DNA of 64,000 nt from an uncultured Phycisphaerales bacterium (GTDB taxonomy: Bacteria; Planctomycetota; Phycisphaerae; Sedimentisphaerales; Anaerobacaceae). This document shows, in pieces, positions 18,972-27,947 of the stretch. The notes beneath the pieces are model-generated. The model worked only from the letters and a program-made list of their open reading frames with translations, did no database searches and was not told the origin of the DNA. Position 1 is the stretch's first letter. Each line of letters starts with the position of its first letter. Made by a program: the position numbers and the translations under genes. The DNA lies in assembly GCA_937927975.1 (NCBI GenBank), contig CALEZT010000172.1, positions 1 through 64,000 on the forward strand. The letters run 5' to 3'.

Positions 18972-20674
18972 CACAGGCAACTGAGCACAAACGAATGTGG
19001 CATCGAGCGGCCAGGACCACCGCGATCGTCGGCGGCGTCTTCACGGGCATTTTCACCGTGCTTCTGGTCGCGAATCTCATCGGCACGGCCATTCTCGGCC
19101 CGGCGCGAGAGAAGACGCTTGAAGGCATGAGGCTCCAGGTCCAGAAGGACCCGACCAACGAGACGTTGCTGTCCGAGGTGCGGCAACTGGATCTCAAGAT
19201 CCGACGGGACCGCATCTGGCGGCTCGACTTCGCGCACAAAGCCGCCCACATGCTGCTTGCCAGCGTGGTGGTTCTGCTCGTGGCGGGCAAGTTCGCGAAT
19301 AACCTGGGCAAGGAGCTTTTCGTGCCGGCGCACGGGGTGGACGGAGGAGAGAGACAGGTGAGAGAGGCGAGACAGGCTCGTTGGGCGGTTGTCGGCGGGG
19401 TGGCCGTGCTGGTTGTGGGCATGTCGCTCCTGGGCATGAGCGGGTGGGTCGAGTTCGCGCAGGCCCAGGAGGAGGGCCCGCCGTTTGCCTCGATGGAGGA
19501 CAGGCAAACGCAGTGGCATCGCTTCCGAGGTCCCGGCGGGGCCGGCGTCAGCGCGTACACGAACATCCCGACATCCTGGAACGGAAAGACCGGGGAGAAC
19601 ATTCTCTGGAAGGCTCCGGTGTCTTTGCCTGGACGGAATTCTCCGGTGGTTTGGAAAGACCGCGTTTTCCTGGCGGGCGCCGATCCGAACGTGCGACAGG
19701 TCTACTGCTACGACGCCAAGAGCGGTCGATTGCTGTGGAAGGGCGATGTCCCCACCGCGCCGGGGACGCCCAAACTGGAGATCATGGAAGACACCGGTTA
19801 CGCCGCCTGCACCATGGCGACGGACGGTCGTCGGATCTATGCGATCTTTCCCACGGGGGACGTTGCGGCGTTCGACTTCAACGGTCGGCGGCTGTGGCAC
19901 AAGAGTCTCGGCCTTCCAGACAGCGCCTATGGCTACGCCTCCTCGCTGGAGACCTACGAGAAACTCGTGATCATCCAGTACGACCAGGGCGACGGCAGCG
20001 AAGGCAAATCGAGAGTCATTGCGTTGGACGGGGTCACCGGCCAAGTCGCCTGGGAAGCCAAACGCACGCTGCCGAACTCCTGGGCATCGCCGGTCGTCGT
20101 CGAGGTGGAAGGCAAGCCCCAACTGATCACGCTCGCGGACCCGAACATGGTCGCCTATGATCCCGCCACCGGCGCCGAGATCTGGCGGGCCGAATGTCTG
20201 GGCGGCGATCTGGCGCCCTCGCCGATCTATGCCGGCGGTCTGATTCTGGCGATCGAGCCGTATGCGCAGATGGTCGCGGTCAAGCCGACGGGCCATGGCG
20301 ACGTCACCAAGACGCACATTGTCTGGAAGATGGAAGAGGGCGCGCCGGACATCTGCTCGCCCGTCAGCGACGGCACGTACGTCTATCTGCTGGAGAGTTC
20401 GGACCTGCTGATCTGCTGCAAGGTCGAAACCGGCGAAAAGCTGTACGAGGAGAAGATCAAAGGGGATTACCGGGCCTCCCCGAGCCTCGTGGGCGACAAG
20501 CTCTACGTGCTCGAAATGAAGGGTGTGATGCGGATCGTGCAGGCCGGGCCTGAGTTCAAGGAGTTGGGCAAGAACGAGTTGGGCGAAGAGTGCCATGCGT
20601 CGCCCGCGTTCGCGGACGGTCGCATCTACATCCGTGGCACAGAGAATCTTTACTGCATCGGGCAGGCGCAATGA
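18968..20674 (+). CDS. membrane-integrated PQQ-like propeller with three helices
   Basis: ATGA overlap couples it to the NapH-like gene. Residues about 17-40, 92-112 and 138-158 are membrane helices. Between the first two lies a charged helical stretch with heptad-like character (REKTLEGMRLQVQKDPTNET). After the third helix the chain enters a propeller starting WHRFRGPGGAGVSAY and running to the end with blades such as VYCYDAKSGRLLWKGDV. With two genes of the same class earlier in the operon, three distinct propellers decorate this complex. Whether PQQ or another cofactor binds is unknown. Confidence 0.85.
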   Translation: MTQATEHKRMWHRAARTTAIVGGVFTGIFTVLLVANLIGTAILGPAREKTLEGMRLQVQKDPTNETLLSEVRQLDLKIRRDRIWRLDFAHKAAHMLLASVVVLLVAGKFANNLGKELFVPAHGVDGGERQVREARQARWAVVGGVAVLVVGMSLLGMSGWVEFAQAQEEGPPFASMEDRQTQWHRFRGPGGAGVSAYTNIPTSWNGKTGENILWKAPVSLPGRNSPVVWKDRVFLAGADPNVRQVYCYDAKSGRLLWKGDVPTAPGTPKLEIMEDTGYAACTMATDGRRIYAIFPTGDVAAFDFNGRRLWHKSLGLPDSAYGYASSLETYEKLVIIQYDQGDGSEGKSRVIALDGVTGQVAWEAKRTLPNSWASPVVVEVEGKPQLITLADPNMVAYDPATGAEIWRAECLGGDLAPSPIYAGGLILAIEPYAQMVAVKPTGHGDVTKTHIVWKMEEGAPDICSPVSDGTYVYLLESSDLLICCKVETGEKLYEEKIKGDYRASPSLVGDKLYVLEMKGVMRIVQAGPEFKELGKNELGEECHASPAFADGRIYIRGTENLYCIGQAQ

Positions 20675-23031
20675 CTGAAGAGCTGGATCTAACGTTCGTC
20701 GAAGAGACCGTCAAGCGGGTCGGCATCGGCAAGGAGAAGGTGCTGGAAGTCCTGCAGGCGATCCAGGGGCATTACGGCTATCTGCCCAATGAGGCCCTGC
20801 GGCGGGTGTGTGAGCTGACGGAAATCACGCCGGCCTCGATCGCAGGCGTTTCGACCTTCTACGATCAGTTCCGCCATCGCCCCGCGGGCAAGCACATCAT
20901 CCACGTCTGCGTGGGCACCGCCTGCCACGTGAAGGGCGCCGAGGCGGTCTACGACGCGTTTCGCGAGCATTTGGCGATTGCCGAAGGCGAGGACACCGAC
21001 GCGCAGAAGCTGTTCACTGTCGAGCGGATCGCGTGCCTGGGCTGCTGCACACTGGCCCCGGCGGTGCAGATCGACGATGTGACGTACGGCCATCTGACCC
21101 GCGAGACGGTGCCTGGGGTCTTGAGCGATTTCCTCAAGCACGAGCAGACGCGAGCGGCTTCGCCCACGAAGTCTCGCGGCCTGCGCAAAGGCAAGCCCGA
21201 CCCTCGCGGCGAAGTCCGGATCGGACTGGGCTCCTGCTGCGTCGCCCGCGGCAGCGGCAAATTGCACGGCGCTCTTCAGGAGGCTCTGGCCCAGACCGGC
21301 GTCCAGGTGCCCGTCAAACGCGTGGGGTGTGTGGGCATGTGCCACCAGACGCCTCTGCTGGAGATCGTGTTGCCGAACCAGTCATCGTTCCTCTACGCCC
21401 GCGTCGAGCCTCAGGACGCCAAGGGGATTATCCAGCGGCACTTCGGCGTGCGGGGGCCGCACAGGAAGCTCTCCAACGTGGTGTCCACGGCCCTGGACCG
21501 TCTGCTGACCGACGAGAAGTGGGAGCCTGTCACTCGATACTCGATCCACGTGCGGGACCAGGCGGTGTCGGACTTCCTCGGACGACAGATTCACATCGCA
21601 ACCGAGCACTGCGGCCACATCGATCCGACCGATCTCGATGAATACCAGCGCAACGGCGGATTCAAAGGACTGGAGAAGGCGATTCAGGAACTCACGCCGG
21701 AGGCCGTGATCAAACAGATCGAGATCAGCGGCCTTCGCGGCAGGGGCGGCGCGGGTTTTCCGACGCATCTGAAATGGTCGGCGGTGCGTGCGACGGAGTC
21801 CGCGAAGAAGTACGTGGTCTGCAACGGCGACGAGGGCGATCCCGGCGCGTTCATGGACCGCATGCTGATGGAATCCTATCCCTATCGGATCATCGAGGGG
21901 ATGGCGATCGCAGCCCGATGCGTCGGAGCTCGCGAGGGCTTCCTCTACATTCGGGCCGAGTACCCGCTGGCGATCAAGCGAATCGCCGAGGCCCTGGAGA
22001 AATGCCGCGAGCGCGGGCTCCTGGGCGACAAGATCCTGGGCACGGATTTCTCGCTGGAATTGAAGATCATGGCCGGCGCGGGAGCGTTCGTCTGCGGTGA
22101 AGAGACGGCGCTTCTGGCGAGCATCGAAGGGCGTCGCGGCATGCCGAGATTGCGTCCGCCGTTTCCGGCGCAGAAAGGCCTCTGGGGATTGCCGACGCTC
22201 ATCAACAACGTCGAGACGTATGCGTGCGTTTCGTGGATTCTGCGAAACGGAGCCGAGTCGTTCGCCCGCATCGGCACGGGCCGGAGCAAAGGCACGAAGG
22301 TCTTCGCCCTGGCCGGCAAGATCGCTCGCGGCGGGTTGATCGAGGTGCCCATGGGTATTTCGGTTCGGCAGATCATCGAAGAGATCGGCGGCGGCATCGC
22401 AGGCGGGCTCAGGTTCAAGGCCGTCCAGGTGGGCGGACCCTCCGGGGGCTGCATTCCTGCGTCTCGAGACAATCTCTCCGTGGACTACGAGTCCCTGACT
22501 GAAGCGGGGGCCATGATGGGTTCCGGCGGTCTGGTCGTGCTCGACGAGACCGACTGCATGGTCGACATCTCCCGGTACTTCCTCCAATTCACGCAGAACC
22601 AGTCCTGCGGCAAGTGCACGTTCTGCCGGGTCGGGACGCGACGGATGCTGGACATCCTCGACCGGCTCTGCGCCGGCAAAGGCGAGGCCGGGGACCTCGA
22701 CGAACTCGAGCATCTGGCCAAGATGATCAAACAGGGGAGTCTCTGCGGTCTGGGCAAGACCGCCCCGAATCCGGTTCTGTCGACGATGCGGTATTTCCGC
22801 GAGGAATACGAAGCTCACGTGAAGGGCCGCTGTCCGGCGGGCAAGTGCAAGGCCCTCATCAAGTACTCGATCACCGACGACTGCATCGGCTGCACGATCT
22901 GCGCCCAGCACTGTCCGACCGGGGCCATCGCGGCCATACCGTACGAGAAGCACGAAATCGATCTTGAGAAATGCGTCCGATGCGGGGGCTGCAAGACCGT
23001 CTGTCCCGCCAAGGCCGTGCGAGTTGAGTAG
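20671..23031 (+). CDS. fused NuoE-NuoF type NAD(H)-oxidising Fe-S flavoprotein
   Basis: The 786-residue product starts at the ATGA overlap. Residues 1-165 are NuoE-like, with [2Fe-2S] ligands C80, C85, C122 and C126. A second thioredoxin-like [2Fe-2S] segment (about 188-232, SCCVARGSG and CVGMC) leads into the NuoF core. GRGGAGFPTHLKW near 357 and CNGDEGDPGAF near 390 form the FMN and NADH sites. The N3-type cluster motif CGKCTFC starts at C646, and two C-terminal [4Fe-4S] motifs occupy about 737-785. In HydB-, FDH- and Stn-type enzymes this module exchanges electrons between NAD(H) and ferredoxin. Fusion of E and F in one chain is uncommon. No hydrogenase or formate dehydrogenase lies nearby. 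Confidence 0.92.
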   Translation: MTEELDLTFVEETVKRVGIGKEKVLEVLQAIQGHYGYLPNEALRRVCELTEITPASIAGVSTFYDQFRHRPAGKHIIHVCVGTACHVKGAEAVYDAFREHLAIAEGEDTDAQKLFTVERIACLGCCTLAPAVQIDDVTYGHLTRETVPGVLSDFLKHEQTRAASPTKSRGLRKGKPDPRGEVRIGLGSCCVARGSGKLHGALQEALAQTGVQVPVKRVGCVGMCHQTPLLEIVLPNQSSFLYARVEPQDAKGIIQRHFGVRGPHRKLSNVVSTALDRLLTDEKWEPVTRYSIHVRDQAVSDFLGRQIHIATEHCGHIDPTDLDEYQRNGGFKGLEKAIQELTPEAVIKQIEISGLRGRGGAGFPTHLKWSAVRATESAKKYVVCNGDEGDPGAFMDRMLMESYPYRIIEGMAIAARCVGAREGFLYIRAEYPLAIKRIAEALEKCRERGLLGDKILGTDFSLELKIMAGAGAFVCGEETALLASIEGRRGMPRLRPPFPAQKGLWGLPTLINNVETYACVSWILRNGAESFARIGTGRSKGTKVFALAGKIARGGLIEVPMGISVRQIIEEIGGGIAGGLRFKAVQVGGPSGGCIPASRDNLSVDYESLTEAGAMMGSGGLVVLDETDCMVDISRYFLQFTQNQSCGKCTFCRVGTRRMLDILDRLCAGKGEAGDLDELEHLAKMIKQGSLCGLGKTAPNPVLSTMRYFREEYEAHVKGRCPAGKCKALIKYSITDDCIGCTICAQHCPTGAIAAIPYEKHEIDLEKCVRCGGCKTVCPAKAVRVE

Positions 23032-23033
23032 CC

Positions 23034-24593
23034 ATGCCGAAGATTACGATTGATGGTCGCGAAGTACAGGTAGACGCTGGGGCAACGATCCTCGACGCCG
23101 CCGAGAAGTTGGGAATCGCCATCCCCACGATGTGTCACCTCAAGGGCCACGAGGCGACGACGAGTTGCATGGTGTGTGTGGTCAAGGTGGCCGGTCTGGG
23201 CTCGCTCGTGCCCGCGTGCGGCACGCCGGTCCGCGACGGGATGCAGGTCGACAGCGAATCCGAACCGGTGCTCGAAGCGAGAAAGGCTGCGCTGGAGCTT
23301 CTGTTGAGCGACCACATCGGCGACTGCGTGGGCCCTTGCCAGATGGGCTGCCCTGCTCGGATGGATATTCCGCTGATGATCCGTCAGATCGCGGCGGGGC
23401 AACTGCAGGATGCGATTGCGACGATCAAGCGGGACATCCCCTTGCCGGCGACGCTGGGACGGATCTGTCCGGCGCCGTGCGAGAAGGTGTGCCGGCGAAA
23501 ACAGCACGACGAAGCGGTGTCGATCTGTCTGCTCAAGCGGCACGTTGCCGATGTGGACCTGCAATCCAGCATGCCTTACAGCCCGACCGTGTCGGCAAAA
23601 CGGGAGAAGCGGGTTGCGATCATCGGTGCGGGTCCTGCGGGTCTTTCGGCCGCTTACTACCTGCAGCAGAATGGCTTCGATTGCACCATCTTCGACGAGC
23701 ACGAGGAGCCCGGCGGCATGCTGCGCTACGCGGTGACGGAACGGGCTCTGCCCCGCGATGTCCTTGACGCGGAGATCGCGCAGATCGCCAGGCTCGGCGT
23801 GACGTTCAAGCTCCGCACGCGGGTAGGAATCGCCATCCTCCTGGAGGAGATTCGCGAGCAGTTCGGCGCAGTCTTCCTGGCGACCGGTGAATTGAAGGCC
23901 GGCGATGCGGACGCCATCGGGATCGAAACGTCCCAGGACGGCGTCAAGGTCGACGCCAGGACCGGGGCCACGAGCATTCCGTCGGTCTTTGCGGGCGGGG
24001 ACGTGGTTCGCAAGCGCCGACTGGCCGTGCGGGCGGTGGCGGATGGAAAGGAAGCTGCCGAGTCGATTCGCCAGTTTCTCAGCGGCCAGAAGGTCGTCGG
24101 TCCGGGAAGGCTGTTCAACAGCCGGATGGGCAAGCTCGACGCGGAGGAGATGGAGTTGTTCCTGCGATCGGCGAGCCGCGATCCTCGGACGGCGCCGTTC
24201 CGCCCGATCGACGGATTCACGCGCGACGAGGCCCGCGCCGAAGCCCTTCGCTGCCTGCGGTGCGATTGCGCCAAGTTGGACAGTTGTCTCCTGCGCCGTC
24301 ACGCGCAGGCCCATGATGCCCGTCAGACCCGGTACAAGGCCGAGCGAGGCTCATTCGTCCAGCAGACGCAGCATCCGGATGTCGTCTACGAGCCCGGCAA
24401 GTGCATCGACTGCGGCATCTGCATCCAGATTGCCTCCTCGCAGGGCGAGAAGCTGGGACTGGCCTTCATCGGCCGCGGCTTCGATGTCCGCGTGGCGGTC
24501 CCGTTCGGCGAGTCTCTGGCCGAAGGGCTCAAGGTCGCGGCAACCGAGTGCGTCAAAGCCTGTCCGACAGGCGCGCTGGCGTTCAAGCGATAG
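23034..24593 (+). CDS. NuoG/GltD-like FAD and Fe-S protein lacking the NAD(P) domain
   Basis: It starts 2 bp after the NuoEF stop. Residues 1-80 are a plant-type [2Fe-2S] ferredoxin (C34, C45, C48, C62). Then comes the Cys-rich GltD-type N-domain (CVGPCQMGCPARMDIP, CPAPCEKVC). The FAD Rossmann fold has GAGPAGLSAAYYL near 198, and the closing FAD motif SIPSVFAGGDVV follows. Between FLATGE and that motif only about 30 residues remain. The second nucleotide-binding domain (GGGNTAMD type, about 130 residues in GltD/NfnB) is absent. Further Cys motifs (CLRCDC, CIDCGIC, CVKACPTG) end the protein. It probably relays or splits electrons for the NuoEF partner without binding NADPH itself. Confidence 0.85.
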   Translation: MPKITIDGREVQVDAGATILDAAEKLGIAIPTMCHLKGHEATTSCMVCVVKVAGLGSLVPACGTPVRDGMQVDSESEPVLEARKAALELLLSDHIGDCVGPCQMGCPARMDIPLMIRQIAAGQLQDAIATIKRDIPLPATLGRICPAPCEKVCRRKQHDEAVSICLLKRHVADVDLQSSMPYSPTVSAKREKRVAIIGAGPAGLSAAYYLQQNGFDCTIFDEHEEPGGMLRYAVTERALPRDVLDAEIAQIARLGVTFKLRTRVGIAILLEEIREQFGAVFLATGELKAGDADAIGIETSQDGVKVDARTGATSIPSVFAGGDVVRKRRLAVRAVADGKEAAESIRQFLSGQKVVGPGRLFNSRMGKLDAEEMELFLRSASRDPRTAPFRPIDGFTRDEARAEALRCLRCDCAKLDSCLLRRHAQAHDARQTRYKAERGSFVQQTQHPDVVYEPGKCIDCGICIQIASSQGEKLGLAFIGRGFDVRVAVPFGESLAEGLKVAATECVKACPTGALAFKR

Positions 24594-24622
24594 TCCTATT
24601 CGTCCCATCAGTCCTATTGGTC

Positions 24623-25330
24623 CTATGAGACGCTGACGCGCAGAGCCACTTCCGCGACGCGACGCCCCAAAGCCCTGGCTGTCGTCAGTCCGAACTCATC
24701 CTTGAGGACGCCGCCCTCGGCTCCGCTCCAGACGGTTGCGCCGATCCTTGGTCCGGGCCGGCCGTTGCCGACCAGGATCATCTCCTGGCACAACAGCGAG
24801 ACCTGCACTGCGTGGATCGTGACCTCCTGGCCTCCGTTGCGGGTGCCTCCGCAGGCCAGGACGCCCGCGACCTTGTTGCTCAAGGCGAAATCCTTCTGCC
24901 ACAGGAGAATCGCCCGGTCGAGGAACGCCTTGCACAGGGAACTCATGCCGCCGAAGTAGACGGGCGTGCCTACGATGATGCCTCGTACCTCGGGAGCGAT
25001 CAATCGCGGGGCGAGCTTGGGGAAATCGTCCTGCGTCCCTTCGGGACCTGCCACCCCGGCCGCGAGACTGCCGTTGATCCGGAATTCCGCCAACTCGATC
25101 AACTCGGTATCGATTCTGTCGCTGACTTGCCGGGCGGTCTCCAGGCAGACGCTCAGCGAGGCGGCGGTCCCTTGTCCCTTGCGAGGACTGCACGAGAGGG
25201 CGACGATCTTGATGCGCCCTTCGGTCGCGGCCTGGGGTTGTGATGATGCTGTCGATGCCGCGACGGCTGTTATGGCTGTCCCGGCGGTCATTGAGCTTCT
25301 GACGAAGTCGCGTCGTGTGATTTCTTTCAC
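24623..25330 (-). CDS. Tat-exported flavodoxin-like (NADPH-dependent FMN reductase family) protein
   Basis: A GTG start at 25330 is chosen because AGGAGA lies 6 bases upstream and the protein then opens with a Tat-like signal (ITRRDFVRSSMTAGTAITAV). The mature part is a flavodoxin fold with the FMN-phosphate loop SCSPRKGQGTAASLSV, PVYFGGMSSLCKAFLDR, and a Cys-containing CGGTRNGG loop. Most family members are cytoplasmic, so export of an FMN protein is unusual and would put it alongside the exported ferredoxin of the facing operon. It converges on that operon with a 29-bp gap and diverges from the next propeller gene. Confidence 0.8.
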   Translation of the reverse strand: MKEITRRDFVRSSMTAGTAITAVAASTASSQPQAATEGRIKIVALSCSPRKGQGTAASLSVCLETARQVSDRIDTELIELAEFRINGSLAAGVAGPEGTQDDFPKLAPRLIAPEVRGIIVGTPVYFGGMSSLCKAFLDRAILLWQKDFALSNKVAGVLACGGTRNGGQEVTIHAVQVSLLCQEMILVGNGRPGPRIGATVWSGAEGGVLKDEFGLTTARALGRRVAEVALRVSVS

Positions 25331-25484
25331 AATCGTCTCCTTTGGTCTGTCACGGGGCCGGTTTTCTCCAGTTCCTGCGAACACAATTGCCCCTTGGAGT
25401 ATATTAGAATACGGCAGTTCTGAACAGGGCGGAGAGTCCCTGCGTGCAGATTCGAGAACGTCAATCGAGGTTTGGAAGGAATTC

Positions 25485-26759
25485 ATGATGACGAGTGCAA
25501 CAAGGTCCGTTGTGGTTCTCAGTATTATCTGTATCGTCCTGGAGGGTGGCCTGCTGGCGGCGGACTGGCCGCAATGGCGTGGGCCGAACCGCGACGGGGT
25601 GTGCACAGAGACCGGCCTGCTCAAGCAATGGCCAGAAGGCGGCCCGAAGCTGCTCTGGGAAATCTCCGGCCTCGGACCGGGTTATTCGACCGTTTCGATC
25701 AAGGACGGCAAGCTCTACACGATGGGGGATCGGGAGAAGAGCCAGTACGTCTATGCGTACGATCTGGACACTCGAAAGGAGTTCTGGGCAGCCAAGGTGG
25801 GCGAAGGCCACAATGACGGGCCTCGCTGCACTCCGACGGTCGACGGCGGCTTCGTGTACGCGATCGGCACGGGCGGCAACGTCGTCTGCGTCGCCGGCGA
25901 CAGCGGCAAGGTGGTCTGGACGAAGAACCTGCTGACCGATCTTGGCGGGGCGAGCAATCCGCAGTGGCGGTTCAGCGAGTCGCCCCTGATCGACGGGGAT
26001 CGACTTCTGTGCACGCCGGGCGGGCAGAAGGCCGTGATGGTCGCCCTGAACAAGAAGACCGGCGATGTGATCTGGACCTGCTCCATGCCCGACATCGGCT
26101 CCAACGGCAAGGACGAGGCCGGGTACTCGTCTATCGGAATCAGCCATGCGGCGGGCGTGAAGCAATACGTGCAATTGACCAACAAGGGCGTGGTCGGCGT
26201 CTCGAACGACGGCAAATTCCTCTGGGGCTACAACCGCGTCGCCAATCGCGTGGCGAACATCTCCACGCCGGTGATCGAGGGCGACTACGTTTTCACCTCC
26301 ACCGCCTACCAGACGGGCTCGGCCCTGCTGAAGCTCTCCCGCGACGGGGAGGGCGTCAAGGCTGAAGAAGTGTACTGGCTTGACAGGAACCAGTTCCAGA
26401 GCCATCACGGCGGGTTTGTCAAGGTTGGCGACTACATCTACGGTGGCCACAATCACAACAAAGGCGAGCCCACCTGCGTCGAGATGAAGACCGGCAAGAT
26501 CCTGTGGCACGCCGACCAGCCCGGCGGCGGTTCCGGTTCGGTTCTGTACGCCGACGGATGCCTGTATTTCCTGTACGACGACGGCACCGCGGCGCTGGTC
26601 GAAGCGACTCCCGAGAAGTACAATCTCAAGGGTACGTTCAAGCTGCCCAAGCGTCCGGGGGCCAGAGGAACCGCCTGGGCCCATCCGGTCGTCAGCGACG
26701 GCAAGCTGTATCTTCGCTGGGCGGACGTGCTGTTCTGCTATGATGTGAAGGCCCAGTAG
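25485..26759 (+). CDS. secreted PQQ-like beta-propeller protein
   Basis: ATG codons at 25485 and 25488 both follow an AAGGA at 25476. The N-terminus is a signal peptide (SVVVLSIICIVLEGGLLA) directly followed by DWPQWRGPNRDGVCTETGLL, the standard entry strand of planctomycete PQQ-like propellers. The 424-residue protein is completed by blades such as VYAYDLDTRKEFWAAKVG. It may be periplasmic and soluble. No catalytic motif is seen. It stands apart from the large redox operon but is of the same fold class. Confidence 0.85.
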   Translation: MMTSATRSVVVLSIICIVLEGGLLAADWPQWRGPNRDGVCTETGLLKQWPEGGPKLLWEISGLGPGYSTVSIKDGKLYTMGDREKSQYVYAYDLDTRKEFWAAKVGEGHNDGPRCTPTVDGGFVYAIGTGGNVVCVAGDSGKVVWTKNLLTDLGGASNPQWRFSESPLIDGDRLLCTPGGQKAVMVALNKKTGDVIWTCSMPDIGSNGKDEAGYSSIGISHAAGVKQYVQLTNKGVVGVSNDGKFLWGYNRVANRVANISTPVIEGDYVFTSTAYQTGSALLKLSRDGEGVKAEEVYWLDRNQFQSHHGGFVKVGDYIYGGHNHNKGEPTCVEMKTGKILWHADQPGGGSGSVLYADGCLYFLYDDGTAALVEATPEKYNLKGTFKLPKRPGARGTAWAHPVVSDGKLYLRWADVLFCYDVKAQ

Positions 26760-26902
26760 AGCGGGCAGCCAGACGGGTTCGGCAATTTCGAACCGGCAAG
26801 TGCATACTTTCCCTATCCTTTCAAGGGGGAAAGCGACCCGATACTCGTGCTGCATACGCAGGTTGTCGAAAGGTCGCGACGCAATGTGTGGGGAGTGCAG
26901 AC

Positions 26903-27937
26903 ATGAAAGCAGCAGCGATTCGTGAGTTTGGCGATCTTGACGTTCTTCATGTCCGGGATGTTAAGGAGCCGTGGGCGGCTCGCGGGGAGGTTGTTCTCAA
27001 AGTCCTCTGCGCCGGGCTCAATCACCTCGACATCTGGGTTCGCAGGGGCCGGCCCGGCTCGCAATTGCAGATGCCTCACGTGCTCGGGTCCGATGCCGTC
27101 GGGGTGGTTGTCGCCGTGGGCGAGGGAGTGCAGAGCCCTCAAGTGGGTGAGCAGGTGATCCTCTATCCCGGCGTGTATTGCGGCCGCTGCGAGTTCTGCC
27201 GATCGGGGCAACAAAGCCTGTGCGCGGATTTCGGGATCATCGGGCTGGTGCGTCCCGGGACGTTTGCGGAAATGGTAGCGGTCCCGGCCGCGAACTGCTA
27301 TCCCAAGCCGCCGCACTTGAACGATGAGGAGGCGGGCGTTCTGGCCCTGGCCCACGTGACCGCTTGGCGGATGCTCATGACCAAGGCCCAGATCAAGCCC
27401 GGCGAAACCGTGCTGATCCATGGGATCGGCGGCGGTGTGGCGATTGCTGCGCTTCAGTTCGCCAAGATGGTCGGCGCCGAGACCTTCGTCACCTCGTCTT
27501 CGAACGACAAACTCTCCCGAGCCCGACAACTGGGTGCCGACCACACAGTCAACTACGAGAAAGAGAGCGTCGTCGAGTGGGTCAAGCAGACCACGAACGG
27601 ACGGGGAGTCGATATTGCTCTCGATGCCGTCGGCGCGGCGACTTGGCCGCTGGACATCGCCTGCATCCGCAAGGGCGGTCGGATCGTCCTGTGCGGCGTC
27701 ACAACCGGCGCCAAGGGCGAAACCGACCTGCGGGCCTTCTACTGGAATCAACTCAACGCCATGGGCTCAACACTGGGTTCGTCCGAGGACTTCCGCCAGA
27801 TGCTTCGTGCTGTGACGGTCAACAAGCTCAAACCGGTGGTCGACACGGTCTTGCCTCTGGAGAAGGCACGCGAGGCCATGGAGCGGATGGAGACCGCCGG
27901 CCAGTTCGGCAAGATCGCTCTGAGGATATCGCAATAG
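26903..27937 (+). CDS. zinc-containing alcohol dehydrogenase / quinone oxidoreductase (MDR family)
   Basis: GGGGAG precedes the ATG at 26903. The 344-residue protein has the GroES-like N-domain (GLNHLDIWVRRG, HVLGSDAVGVV), then the structural-zinc loop CGRCEFCRSG with a fourth cysteine at SLC. The Rossmann domain carries HGIGGGVAIAALQFAK, a quinone-oxidoreductase-like form of the GxGxxG turn. The catalytic-zinc Cys of classical ADHs is replaced by Asn (AGLNHLD), which points to an oxidoreductase without catalytic zinc. Substrate is unknown. It is 10 bp upstream of the TolC-like gene and may share its transcript. Confidence 0.85.
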   Translation: MKAAAIREFGDLDVLHVRDVKEPWAARGEVVLKVLCAGLNHLDIWVRRGRPGSQLQMPHVLGSDAVGVVVAVGEGVQSPQVGEQVILYPGVYCGRCEFCRSGQQSLCADFGIIGLVRPGTFAEMVAVPAANCYPKPPHLNDEEAGVLALAHVTAWRMLMTKAQIKPGETVLIHGIGGGVAIAALQFAKMVGAETFVTSSSNDKLSRARQLGADHTVNYEKESVVEWVKQTTNGRGVDIALDAVGAATWPLDIACIRKGGRIVLCGVTTGAKGETDLRAFYWNQLNAMGSTLGSSEDFRQMLRAVTVNKLKPVVDTVLPLEKAREAMERMETAGQFGKIALRISQ

Positions 27938-27947
27938 GGAGTGCTCG

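Noticed and set aside
7595..26759. Classical PQQ-dependent dehydrogenases.
   Set aside because: The propellers share the blade pattern but lack the disulfide and catalytic Asp/Glu signatures of quinoprotein dehydrogenases; they read as BamB-like or scaffold propellers.
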